Assembly: GCA_937876395.1 (NCBI GenBank)
Contig: CALEIM010000051.1
Location: forward strand, 1 to 5,860
Length of the DNA stretch: 5,860 bases
DNA from: an uncultured Wenzhouxiangella sp.
Lineage (GTDB): Bacteria; Pseudomonadota; Gammaproteobacteria; Xanthomonadales; Wenzhouxiangellaceae
Direction: 5' to 3'
The notes under the pieces are model-generated. The model worked only from the letters and a program-made list of their open reading frames with translations, ran no database searches and was not told the DNA's origin. The translations under genes and the position numbers were made by a program. This document shows positions 1-5,311 of the stretch, one piece after another. The number at the start of each line of letters is the position of its first letter. The stretch's first letter is position 1.

Positions 1-1551
1 CGCCCCAAGGTCGGCCAGAACCTCAAGTACGATCTGAACGTGCTCAAGCAGGCCGGAATCACCCTGGCCGGCATCGCGCACGACACCATGCTGGAGTCCT
101 ACACCTTTCACTCGACTGCCAGCCGCCATGACATGGATTCTCTGGCCGGCCGCTACCTGGGCCGCCAGACAACCACTTTCGAAGCGATTGCCGGCAAAGG
201 TAAAAAGCAGCTCAGCTTCGACCAGGTGCCGGTGGCCCAGGCGGCCGCTTACGCCGGTGAGGATGCCGAAGTTACCCTGGCCCTGCATCAACATCTGTGG
301 CCGAAACTCGAAAAGCTGGCAGGGCCGAAGCGCATCTACCGCGAGCTGGAAATTCCGCTGATCCCGGTGCTGGCGCGCATGGAGCGAATTGGCGTGGCGC
401 TGGATGCCGGGCTGCTCAACACTCACAGCCGGGAACTGGAGCAGCGCCTGGCTGAACTTGGCCAGCAGGCCTGGCAGGCCGCCGGCCAGGAATTCAATCT
501 CGGCTCGCCGCGCCAGCTCCAGGAAATTCTGTTCGAACAACTTGGTCTGCCGGTCAAACGCAAGACACCCAAGGGTCAGCCTTCCACGGCCGAAGACGTG
601 CTCCACGAACTGGCCATCGAGGGCCATGAACTGCCCCGGCTGATTCTCGAACACCGCGGTCTGGCCAAGCTCAAGAACACCTACACCGATCGCCTGCCCG
701 AGCGTATTCATCCGCGCACCGGGCGGGTCCACACCCACTATCAGCAGGCCGTGGCCGCCACCGGACGACTGAGTTCCAGCGACCCCAATCTGCAGAACAT
801 TCCCATCCGAACCCCTGAAGGCCGGCGCATCCGCAAAGCCTTCATCGCTCCACCGGGCAGCGTGCTGCTGGCCGCTGACTACTCACAGATCGAGCTTCGG
901 ATCATGGCCCATCTGTCCGGCGACGAACGCCTGCTGAGCGCCTTTGCGCGCGGCGAGGACATTCACCGTGCAACGGCAGCGGAAGTGTTTGGCGTGGCCA
1001 TCGACGAGGTCAGCGCCGATCAGCGCCGCTCGGCCAAGGCGATCAACTTCGGCCTGATGTACGGCATGAGCGCCTGGGGCCTGGCGCGGCAGCTTGAGCT
1101 GAACCGGGCCGATGCCCAGGACTATATCGACCGCTACTTCGGCCGCTATCCGGGAGTCGAGGCCTTCATGAACAACATTCGCCAGCGAGCGCGTGAGCAG
1201 GGCTACGTCGAAACCCTGTTGGGACGCCGCCTGTGGGCCGACGAAATCCGCTCGCGCAACCAGCAGCGTCGTCAGGCCGCCGAGCGGGCGGCGATCAACG
1301 CGCCCATGCAGGGCACGGCCGCCGACATCATCAAGCGCGCCATGATCGACGTTGACGCCTGGATCCAGGCCGAAAAAGTGCCGGCCAGGCTGGTCATGCA
1401 GGTCCACGATGAGCTGGTGCTGGAAGTCGAAAGCAGCGCGCTGGATCGGGTCCGAAACGGCGTTGTCGAGCGCATGTGCCATGCTGCGGAACTTGACGTC
1501 GATCTGGTCGTCGAAACCGGTAGCGGAGCGAACTGGGAGGCCGCTCACTAG
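1..1551 (+). CDS. polA: DNA polymerase I, 3' part (5' end outside window)
   Basis: This is the C-terminal 516 residues of DNA polymerase I, which fills gaps and replaces RNA primers during lagging-strand synthesis and excision repair. The frame is open from base 1. By alignment from memory with the 928-residue E. coli enzyme, about 413 N-terminal residues are missing: the 5' nuclease domain and the start of the 3'-5' exonuclease. Visible exonuclease residues are the Exo II Asp in NLKYD (residue 11, like E. coli D424) and the Exo III Tyr84/Asp88 in YAGEDAEVT (like Y497/D501), so proofreading is probably intact. Polymerase motif A, DYSQIELR, is at 877-900. Motif B, RRSAKAINFGLMYG, is at 1024-1065 and keeps the Arg, Lys, Phe and Tyr that bind dNTP. 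Motif C, QVHDE, is at 1399-1413 and carries the second catalytic Asp. The end, ANWEAAH, matches the family terminus. Nothing is broken. The following gene is a candidate sRNA, as in enterics and Pseudomonas. Confidence 0.98.
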   Translation, partial: RPKVGQNLKYDLNVLKQAGITLAGIAHDTMLESYTFHSTASRHDMDSLAGRYLGRQTTTFEAIAGKGKKQLSFDQVPVAQAAAYAGEDAEVTLALHQHLWPKLEKLAGPKRIYRELEIPLIPVLARMERIGVALDAGLLNTHSRELEQRLAELGQQAWQAAGQEFNLGSPRQLQEILFEQLGLPVKRKTPKGQPSTAEDVLHELAIEGHELPRLILEHRGLAKLKNTYTDRLPERIHPRTGRVHTHYQQAVAATGRLSSSDPNLQNIPIRTPEGRRIRKAFIAPPGSVLLAADYSQIELRIMAHLSGDERLLSAFARGEDIHRATAAEVFGVAIDEVSADQRRSAKAINFGLMYGMSAWGLARQLELNRADAQDYIDRYFGRYPGVEAFMNNIRQRAREQGYVETLLGRRLWADEIRSRNQQRRQAAERAAINAPMQGTAADIIKRAMIDVDAWIQAEKVPARLVMQVHDELVLEVESSALDRVRNGVVERMCHAAELDVDLVVETGSGANWEAAH

Positions 1552-1556
1552 GCACT

Positions 1557-1598
1557 CTTCAAGTTATTGATTTTTTGTAAAAAAAAACACAACTGAAG
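1557..1598 (+). other. A/T-tract with imperfect inverted repeat after polA
   Basis: Six T (1571-1576) and nine A (1579-1587) lie inside an imperfect inverted repeat: CTTC-a-AGTT (1557-1565) against AACTGAAG (1591-1598). It begins 5 bp after the polA stop codon. The stem is AT-rich and no T-run follows it, so it is a poor intrinsic terminator. The A-tract ends about 27 bp before the -35 element of the sRNA promoter and could act as curved or UP-element-like DNA; that role is inference. It stands out because the flanking DNA is GC-rich. Confidence 0.4.
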
Positions 1599-1613
1599 AT
1601 TGTGCGGATTTTC

Positions 1614-1642
1614 GGAACTTTTACGCTCACGCGCTGGTCTAT
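1614..1642 (+). promoter_or_regulatory. sigma-E/AlgU-like promoter of the candidate sRNA
   Basis: GGAACTT (1614-1620) is a perfect match to the -35 element of extracytoplasmic-stress sigma factors (RpoE/AlgU). After a 17-bp spacer comes TCTAT (1638-1642), close to the TCTAA/TCTGA -10 element. The predicted start is about 1648-1650, exactly where the first RNA hairpin begins. An overlapping housekeeping promoter is also possible: TTTACG (1620-1625), 16 bp, TTTAAT (1642-1647), which would start near 1654. The sigma-E reading is preferred because its -35 element is exact and the start fits the RNA fold. Confidence 0.6.
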
Positions 1643-1648
1643 TTAATC

Positions 1649-1768
1649 ACCATGCGCATGGTCGGGTCCGCTTCCCTCCCTAGGCGGACCCATGAGGATT
1701 CGGTTACAGTCCCCAAACCGGATCCGACTACAGGCCCCGGGTCCTCCCTCGCCCGGGGCCTTCTTTTT
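1649..1768 (+). ncRNA. Candidate trans-acting sRNA with C-rich loops (Spot 42/ErsA/sX13 position)
   Basis: About 120 nt, bounded by a sigma-E-like promoter and an intrinsic terminator. It folds by eye into four successive hairpins. H1 (1649-1662) is the palindrome ACCATGCGCATGGT. H2 (1664-1691) has a perfect 8-bp stem, GGGTCCGC/GCGGACCC, and the loop TTCCCTCCCTAG. H3 (1696-1725) has a 10-bp stem with one G-U pair and the loop ACAGTCCCCA. H4 is the terminator, with loop TCCTCCCTCG. Three loops are C-rich, as expected of an RNA that pairs with G-rich ribosome binding sites. Known sRNA genes just downstream of polA are Spot 42 in enterics and AlgU-dependent ErsA in Pseudomonas; Xanthomonas sX13, with C-rich loops and, as I recall, also near polA, is the closest structural analogy. 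Homology to any of them is not shown here. Short ATG frames in the region run through the terminator and are unlikely to be translated. Confidence 0.72.
1732..1768 (+). terminator. Intrinsic terminator of the sRNA
   Basis: A perfect 10-bp stem, AGGCCCCGGG (1732-1741) with CCCGGGGCCT (1752-1761), encloses a 10-nt loop and runs directly into TTCTTTTT (1761-1768). This is a textbook Rho-independent terminator. It separates the upstream unit from glmU, which therefore needs its own promoter. Confidence 0.92.
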
Positions 1769-1804
1769 GCCCGCAATTTCGAAAATACCGCCCAAATCAG
1801 CCGC

Positions 1805-1810
1805 TATACT
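1805..1810 (+). promoter_or_regulatory. Possible -10 element for glmU
   Basis: TATACT matches five of six bases of the sigma-70 -10 hexamer and lies 54 bp before the glmU ATG, just after the sRNA terminator, where a promoter is needed. No good -35 element sits 16-18 bp upstream (only an A-rich GAAAATA stretch near 1781-1787), so an activator or a weak basal promoter is possible. The predicted start is near 1817. The rest of 1769-1864 shows nothing else I can support. Confidence 0.4.
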
Positions 1811-1864
1811 GAACGTTTTACTCTCCCAGGCCAGCTTTGTGCCTGAAAGAAGACGCGGGGCAGC

Positions 1865-3220
1865 ATGCTTGAAGTGATCATTCTCGCCGCCGGCGAGGGC
1901 AAACGCATGAATTCGGCCCGACCCAAGGTGCTTCAGCCGGTGGGCGGGCGGCCGATGCTGGAGCATCTGGTCGATGCCGCCAATGCGCTGGCGCCAGACG
2001 CCGTCCGGGTGGTCATTGGCGCGGGTGCCGACCAGGTTCAGGATGCGCTCGGTGGCCGCGGTCTGGAATGGGTCATGCAGTCCGAGCGGCGCGGTACCGG
2101 GCACGCGGCCATGCTGGCTTTGAAAGCGGTCAGCCGCGAATCCACGGTGCTGATTCTGCCCGGCGACATGCCGCTGATCCGGCCGGAAACGCTGCGCGCC
2201 CTGCTGGCCTGCAAGGCTGACCTGGCCGTGCTGAGCTTTGTCGCCGCTGACCCCACCGGCTATGGACGCATTGTGCGCGTCGATGATCGCGTCGTGGCGA
2301 TTCGCGAACAGCGCGATGCCAATGAAGCAGAACGTCAGATTCGCGAAGTCAACAGCGGCGTGATGGCCGCGAGAGCCGCCGATCTTGCCGCCTGGCTGGA
2401 CCGGATCGAAGACGACAATGACCAGGGCGAGTACTACCTGACCGACTGCGTCGGTGTGGCCGTTGCCGACGGGCGACAGGTTGCAACGCGGCTTGCCGAT
2501 CAGGCCGACGAGCTGCTTGGCGCCAATGATCGCGCTCAGCTTGCCGTACTGGAGCAGGTTTTCCAGCGCCGCGCACGCGCCGGGCTGCTGGCCGCCGGTG
2601 CCACCCTGCCGGATCCTGACCGGGTCCAGCTACGCGGGCGGGTCGAGCTGGGCCGCGACGTCATGATCGACGTCAACACGGTGCTCGAAGGGCACAATCG
2701 ATTTGGTGACGGCGTGATGATCGGTCCCGGCTGCGTAATTCGCAACTGTGACTTGGCTGCTGGCACGCGCATTGAGGCAATGTGCGTGCTCGACCAGGTG
2801 CGTACCACCGGCGCCTGCTCGGTCGGCCCTTTTGCGCGCCTGCGCGCAGGCACCGAGCTGGCCGAAGGGGTCAAAGTAGGCAACTTCGTCGAAACCAAGC
2901 AGGCCCGGCTGGCGGCGGGTGCCAAAGCTTCGCATTTGAGCTATATTGGCGATGCCGAGGTCGGAGTTGAGGCCAATATTGGCGCCGGCACGATCACCTG
3001 CAATTATGACGGCGTCGGCAAACACCGCACAGTCATCGGCGAGCGCGCCTTTATCGGCTCCAACTCCTCGCTGGTAGCACCGGTCGAGATTGGTGCCGAG
3101 GCCACAATTGGTGCCGGCAGCGTGATCACCGCCGCGGCTCCGCCGGGACACCTGACCCTGGCCCGAGCCAAACAGCGGGTCATCGAAGGCTGGCAGCGGC
3201 CGGAAAAGCGGAAAAAATAG
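1865..3220 (+). CDS. glmU: Bifunctional UDP-N-acetylglucosamine pyrophosphorylase / glucosamine-1-phosphate N-acetyltransferase
   Basis: This cytoplasmic enzyme acetylates glucosamine-1-phosphate with acetyl-CoA and then joins the product to UTP, giving UDP-GlcNAc for peptidoglycan and LPS. It has 451 residues (E. coli 456) and is complete. The N-terminal uridylyltransferase half shows the nucleotide loop LAAGEGKRM (7-15), PKVL with the binding Lys21, GTGHA, GDMPLI with the metal Asp, GYGRIVR, EVNSG and EYYLTDC. The C-terminal half is a left-handed beta-helix of hexapeptide repeats with RLRAG, VGNFVETK and SHLSYIGDAE, where His357 corresponds to the catalytic His363 of E. coli, then NIGAGTITCNYDG. 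The start at 1865 is fixed by the conserved MLEVIILAAG beginning; a GGGG (1857-1860) just upstream is a modest ribosome binding site. Lys13 replaces the Thr of E. coli GTRM, which I recall as normal in Xanthomonas. It lies behind polA here, with no atp genes before it and no glmS after it. Confidence 0.98.
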   Translation: MLEVIILAAGEGKRMNSARPKVLQPVGGRPMLEHLVDAANALAPDAVRVVIGAGADQVQDALGGRGLEWVMQSERRGTGHAAMLALKAVSRESTVLILPGDMPLIRPETLRALLACKADLAVLSFVAADPTGYGRIVRVDDRVVAIREQRDANEAERQIREVNSGVMAARAADLAAWLDRIEDDNDQGEYYLTDCVGVAVADGRQVATRLADQADELLGANDRAQLAVLEQVFQRRARAGLLAAGATLPDPDRVQLRGRVELGRDVMIDVNTVLEGHNRFGDGVMIGPGCVIRNCDLAAGTRIEAMCVLDQVRTTGACSVGPFARLRAGTELAEGVKVGNFVETKQARLAAGAKASHLSYIGDAEVGVEANIGAGTITCNYDGVGKHRTVIGERAFIGSNSSLVAPVEIGAEATIGAGSVITAAAPPGHLTLARAKQRVIEGWQRPEKRKK

Positions 3221-3230
3221 CGCGCCTGAG

Positions 3231-3260
3231 TTGGCGTCAACGTGCCGGCTGCGGTATTCT
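3231..3260 (+). promoter_or_regulatory. Candidate sigma-70 promoter for exbD
   Basis: TTGGCG (3231-3236) and TATTCT (3255-3260) are each four-of-six matches to the -35 and -10 hexamers, 18 bp apart, in the 76-bp gap after glmU. The predicted start near 3267 gives a leader of about 30 nt before the ATG at 3297. No terminator hairpin with a T-run is visible after glmU, so read-through from glmU is also possible. Confidence 0.4.
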
Positions 3261-3296
3261 GGCCCATTAGCAACAATTAACCGAGATTTCAGTTCC

Positions 3297-3704
3297 ATGC
3301 GTAGACGCCATCGCCCAGTAGACGAAGCCGAAATCAACATCACACCGATGCTTGACGTCGTTTTCATCATGTTGATCTTCTTTATCGTGACCACCTCGTT
3401 CGTTCGCGAACAGGGCCTGGATATTTCCCGCCCCTCGCAGAGTGAAGAACAGGTCGTGCAGGATGAAGATCGCTTGCCGATCGTGGTGCGGATTGATCAC
3501 ACCAGCCTGATCACCGTCAACCGGCGGCGTGTGGAGGTCGATGCCATCCGCGCCAACCTTGAGCGCGAATACGCGCAAAGCCCGCAGTCACCGCTGATCA
3601 TCGCCACCCATCCCGACGCCATCACCGATGCTTTGGTGCAGGTGCTGGACGCGGCCAATGTGGTTGGTATTTCCAGCGTGTCGGTGGCCACTGAAACGCA
3701 ATAG
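3297..3704 (+). CDS. exbD: ExbD/TolR-family biopolymer transport protein
   Basis: A 135-residue inner-membrane protein of the ExbD/TolR family. With an ExbB/TolQ-type partner these proteins use the proton gradient to energise TonB-dependent outer-membrane uptake or envelope work. It has a short, basic cytoplasmic N-terminus (MRRRHR), then the signature EINITPMLDVVFIMLIFFIVTTSFV. Asp20 at the head of the single membrane helix (about 20-36) is the proton-carrying residue of the family (E. coli ExbD D25). Residues 40-135 form the periplasmic domain ending DAANVVGISSVSVATE, the usual family ending. The frame is open back to a TTG at 3231, but ATG 3297 gives the normal N-terminus; the TTG falls in the candidate promoter. 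The sequence is like the ExbD2 type found with DUF3450, two ExbB-like proteins and TonB2. None of those partners is in this window: glmU precedes it and a DUF4870-like gene follows. Confidence 0.93.
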   Translation: MRRRHRPVDEAEINITPMLDVVFIMLIFFIVTTSFVREQGLDISRPSQSEEQVVQDEDRLPIVVRIDHTSLITVNRRRVEVDAIRANLEREYAQSPQSPLIIATHPDAITDALVQVLDAANVVGISSVSVATETQ

Positions 3705-3707
3705 GGG
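3703..3707 (+). promoter_or_regulatory. Shine-Dalgarno of the DUF4870 gene, overlapping the exbD stop
   Basis: AGGGG shares its first two bases with the exbD stop codon TAG (3702-3704) and sits 7 nt before the ATG at 3715. This fixes the start of the downstream gene and implies translational coupling with exbD. Confidence 0.7.
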
Positions 3708-3714
3708 TGCATAC

Positions 3715-4086
3715 ATGAACGAGTCGGAGCACACGTCGCAGGCCGGAGACGATCCGCAGACCCGCAACTGGGCGATGATTCTGCATTTCTCCATGCTCTC
3801 CGGCCTGATTGTTCCAATGGCCGGGCTGATCGTTCCGATCGTGATTTACGTGCTCAAGAAAGACGAGCACCCCGGCCTCGTGCCGCACGGTCATGTGATT
3901 TTCAACTGGATGATCAGCGCGATCATTTACGCCATTATCAGCACTTTGCTGGTATTTATCCTCATCGGTGTGCCGCTGCTGTTCGCGCTGGCCATTGTCA
4001 GCCTGGTGTTTCCGATTATTGGCGGCATCAAGGCCTCGGACGGGGAAATCTGGCCCTATCCGCTGTCGATCCAATTTTTCAAATAA
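3715..4086 (+). CDS. DUF4870 (Tic20-like) domain small membrane protein
   Basis: A 123-residue integral membrane protein of unknown biochemical role. A polar N-terminus (1-17, no signal peptide) is followed by the DUF4870 pattern: NWAMILHFSMLSGLIVP (18-34), a first hydrophobic stretch to about 47, a charged turn KKDEHPGLVPHGH (48-60), then HVIFNW, two more hydrophobic stretches (about 65-105), and the ending GGIKASDGEIWPYPLSI, which matches the family's usual 'ikA..Ge...YPl' close. Length is typical. The start is set by the strong ribosome binding site at 3703-3707; the frame is open further upstream only inside exbD. It lies 10 bp behind exbD and is probably co-transcribed with it. The family is widespread and its members have no agreed function, so linkage to ExbD activity is inference only. 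Confidence 0.88.
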   Translation: MNESEHTSQAGDDPQTRNWAMILHFSMLSGLIVPMAGLIVPIVIYVLKKDEHPGLVPHGHVIFNWMISAIIYAIISTLLVFILIGVPLLFALAIVSLVFPIIGGIKASDGEIWPYPLSIQFFK

Positions 4087-4101
4087 ATCTGTATTCAAAC
4101 G

Positions 4102-4150
4102 GGCTGGGGACTGGCTGATCCTTGTGTAGAGATCAGCGTCAGACCCAGCC
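4102..4150 (+). promoter_or_regulatory. Long leader hairpin before the desaturase ribosome binding site
   Basis: A nested inverted repeat folds into a 17-bp hairpin. The outer stem is GGCTGGG (4102-4108) with CCCAGCC (4144-4150). After a small internal loop, CTG (4111-4113) pairs with CAG (4140-4142). Then, past a 2-nt bulge (4138-4139), the inner stem GCTGATC (4114-4120) pairs with GATCAGC (4131-4137); the loop is CTTGTGTAGA. The 3' foot directly touches the AGGAG ribosome binding site. No T-run follows, so it is not an ordinary terminator of the exbD unit. A structured 5' leader, or an operator for a repressor binding the DNA repeat, are the two readings. No convincing promoter is visible in 4087-4101. 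Confidence 0.6.
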
Positions 4151-4155
4151 AGGAG
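4151..4155 (+). promoter_or_regulatory. Shine-Dalgarno of the desaturase gene
   Basis: AGGAG lies 12 nt before the ATG at 4168, a rather long spacing, and immediately after the leader hairpin, so folding or unfolding of that hairpin could change its access to ribosomes. Confidence 0.65.
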
Positions 4156-4167
4156 AAAATTACCAGC

Positions 4168-5295
4168 ATGAGTCAAAGTAAACCCGCCCTGGTCCGCGAA
4201 AACGTGGCCTTCTTTACCGCCATCGCAGTGCTCGGCTTTGTGGTCGCGCCGCTGTGGGGCCTGATGTACGGATTCAGCGGCTGGACCTGGCTGTTCGCCG
4301 GCATTTTCTGGGTCTTGAGCGGCATGTCGATTACTGCCGGCTACCATCGCCTGTGGTCGCATCGCACCTACAACGCCGCCTGGCCGCTGCGCCTGTTCTT
4401 TGCCATTTTCGGTGCCCAGTCGCTGCAGAACTCGATTCTGATCTGGGCCGCCCGCCACCGCGTCCACCATCGCTGGGTTGACGACGTCGAGCGCGATCCG
4501 CACTCGATCAAAACCGGCTTCTGGCATGCCCATATCGGCTGGATGCTGAGGGCCTGGCCGACCAGCGAGATCGACTACGACCAGGTGCGCGATCTTGAGC
4601 GCGATCCGATCGTGATGTGGCAGCATCGCCACTACTGGCCGCTGACCTGGTTCATGAACCTCGGCCTGCCGCTGCTGCTGGGCTGGCTGGTTGGCGATAT
4701 TGTCGGTATGGTCCTGCTCGCCGGCGTGTTTCGCCTGGCATTTTCCCAGCACTGCACTTTCTTCATCAACTCGCTGGCCCACACCCTGGGCAAGCGCAAG
4801 CACAACCTGGACAACACCGCGCGCGACAGCGGCGTGGTGGCACTTTTGACCTGGGGCGAGGGTTATCACAACTTCCACCACGCTTTCCAGGGCGACTATC
4901 GCAACGGCATTCGCTGGTGGCAGTTTGATCCGGGCAAATGGCTGATAGCCACGTCTTCATGGCTGGGCCTGGCCCAGGACCTGCGTCGCACGCCTCGTTT
5001 CAAAATCCGGCGCGCGCGCCTGCAGGTCCAGTTTCGTGAACTGCAGGAGCGGCTGTCCGGCAATCCGGAGGCAATGAACTGGGCCGACACGCTCGACCAT
5101 GAATACCAGCAGTTCAAAGACACCGTCGCCCAGTGGCAAGCGGTCCAGGCCGAACGCGTGGCGGCCGGCAAGGCCGCGCTGCGCGACAAATGGCGCCGCA
5201 TTGAACTGAGCACCCGCTACCGCGAGCTGGAATACCGACTCAAGATGCAGGCGCGCCGCCTGGCGACCCTGCGCCGCGCAACCGCAGCGGCCTGA
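4168..5295 (+). CDS. Membrane fatty acyl-CoA desaturase (delta-9 type, DesB/OLE1-like)
   Basis: A 375-residue integral membrane di-iron enzyme that probably inserts a cis double bond into saturated acyl chains using O2 and an electron donor, raising membrane fluidity. All three histidine boxes of the stearoyl-CoA-desaturase class are present: HRLWSH (60-65), HRVHH (97-101) and HNFHH (234-238), plus the extra metal-ligand region NSLAHTLG with His205. Hydrophobic stretches at about 13-34, 38-57, 72-92 and 160-192 fit four membrane helices. From about residue 282 the protein continues with a charged, probably helical tail of some 90 residues rich in Arg, Glu and Gln; bacterial relatives, as I recall, often have a similar tail. 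Start ATG 4168 follows an AGGAG site. No electron-transfer partner or DesT-like regulator is adjacent. The preceding hairpin and its match to the candidate sRNA suggest post-transcriptional control. Exact substrate (acyl-CoA or phospholipid) and bond position cannot be read from sequence. Confidence 0.92.
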   Translation: MSQSKPALVRENVAFFTAIAVLGFVVAPLWGLMYGFSGWTWLFAGIFWVLSGMSITAGYHRLWSHRTYNAAWPLRLFFAIFGAQSLQNSILIWAARHRVHHRWVDDVERDPHSIKTGFWHAHIGWMLRAWPTSEIDYDQVRDLERDPIVMWQHRHYWPLTWFMNLGLPLLLGWLVGDIVGMVLLAGVFRLAFSQHCTFFINSLAHTLGKRKHNLDNTARDSGVVALLTWGEGYHNFHHAFQGDYRNGIRWWQFDPGKWLIATSSWLGLAQDLRRTPRFKIRRARLQVQFRELQERLSGNPEAMNWADTLDHEYQQFKDTVAQWQAVQAERVAAGKAALRDKWRRIELSTRYRELEYRLKMQARRLATLRRATAAA

Positions 5296-5304
5296 CGCCG
5301 CTGC
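5284..5304. terminator. Hairpin between the convergent genes (weak terminator candidate)
   Basis: GCAGCGGC (5284-5291) pairs perfectly with GCCGCTGC (5297-5304) around a 5-nt loop that contains the desaturase stop codon. It sits in the tail-to-tail junction, where a bidirectional terminator would be useful, but neither side has a T-run, so intrinsic termination would be poor. Confidence 0.35.
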
Positions 5305-5311
5305 CTGCCGA

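Noticed and set aside
1535..1540. GGGAGG near the polA stop as a pairing site for the sRNA CCTCCC loops.
   Set aside because: Only six bases, inside conserved coding sequence and not near a start codon; expected by chance.
883..1548. A 221-residue minus-strand frame opposite the polA polymerase domain.
   Set aside because: The plus strand encodes conserved polymerase motifs here; the antisense frame is explained by codon bias.
1557..1598. Intrinsic terminator for polA.
   Set aside because: The stem is AT-rich and bulged, and no T-run follows on the plus strand.
1652..1846. Short ATG frames inside the sRNA region (also 1692-1877), as a possible small protein or dual-function RNA.
   Set aside because: They run straight through the intrinsic terminator at 1732-1768, have no ribosome binding site, and encode no recognisable or hydrophobic pattern.
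3231..3296. A 22-residue N-terminal extension of ExbD from a TTG start.
   Set aside because: No ribosome binding site precedes the TTG, which falls in a promoter-like hexamer; starting at ATG 3297 gives the normal ExbD N-terminus and length.
3622..4881. A 419-residue open frame on the minus strand.
   Set aside because: It lies antisense to three well-supported genes, has low-complexity composition typical of a shadow frame in GC-rich DNA, and matches no family I know.
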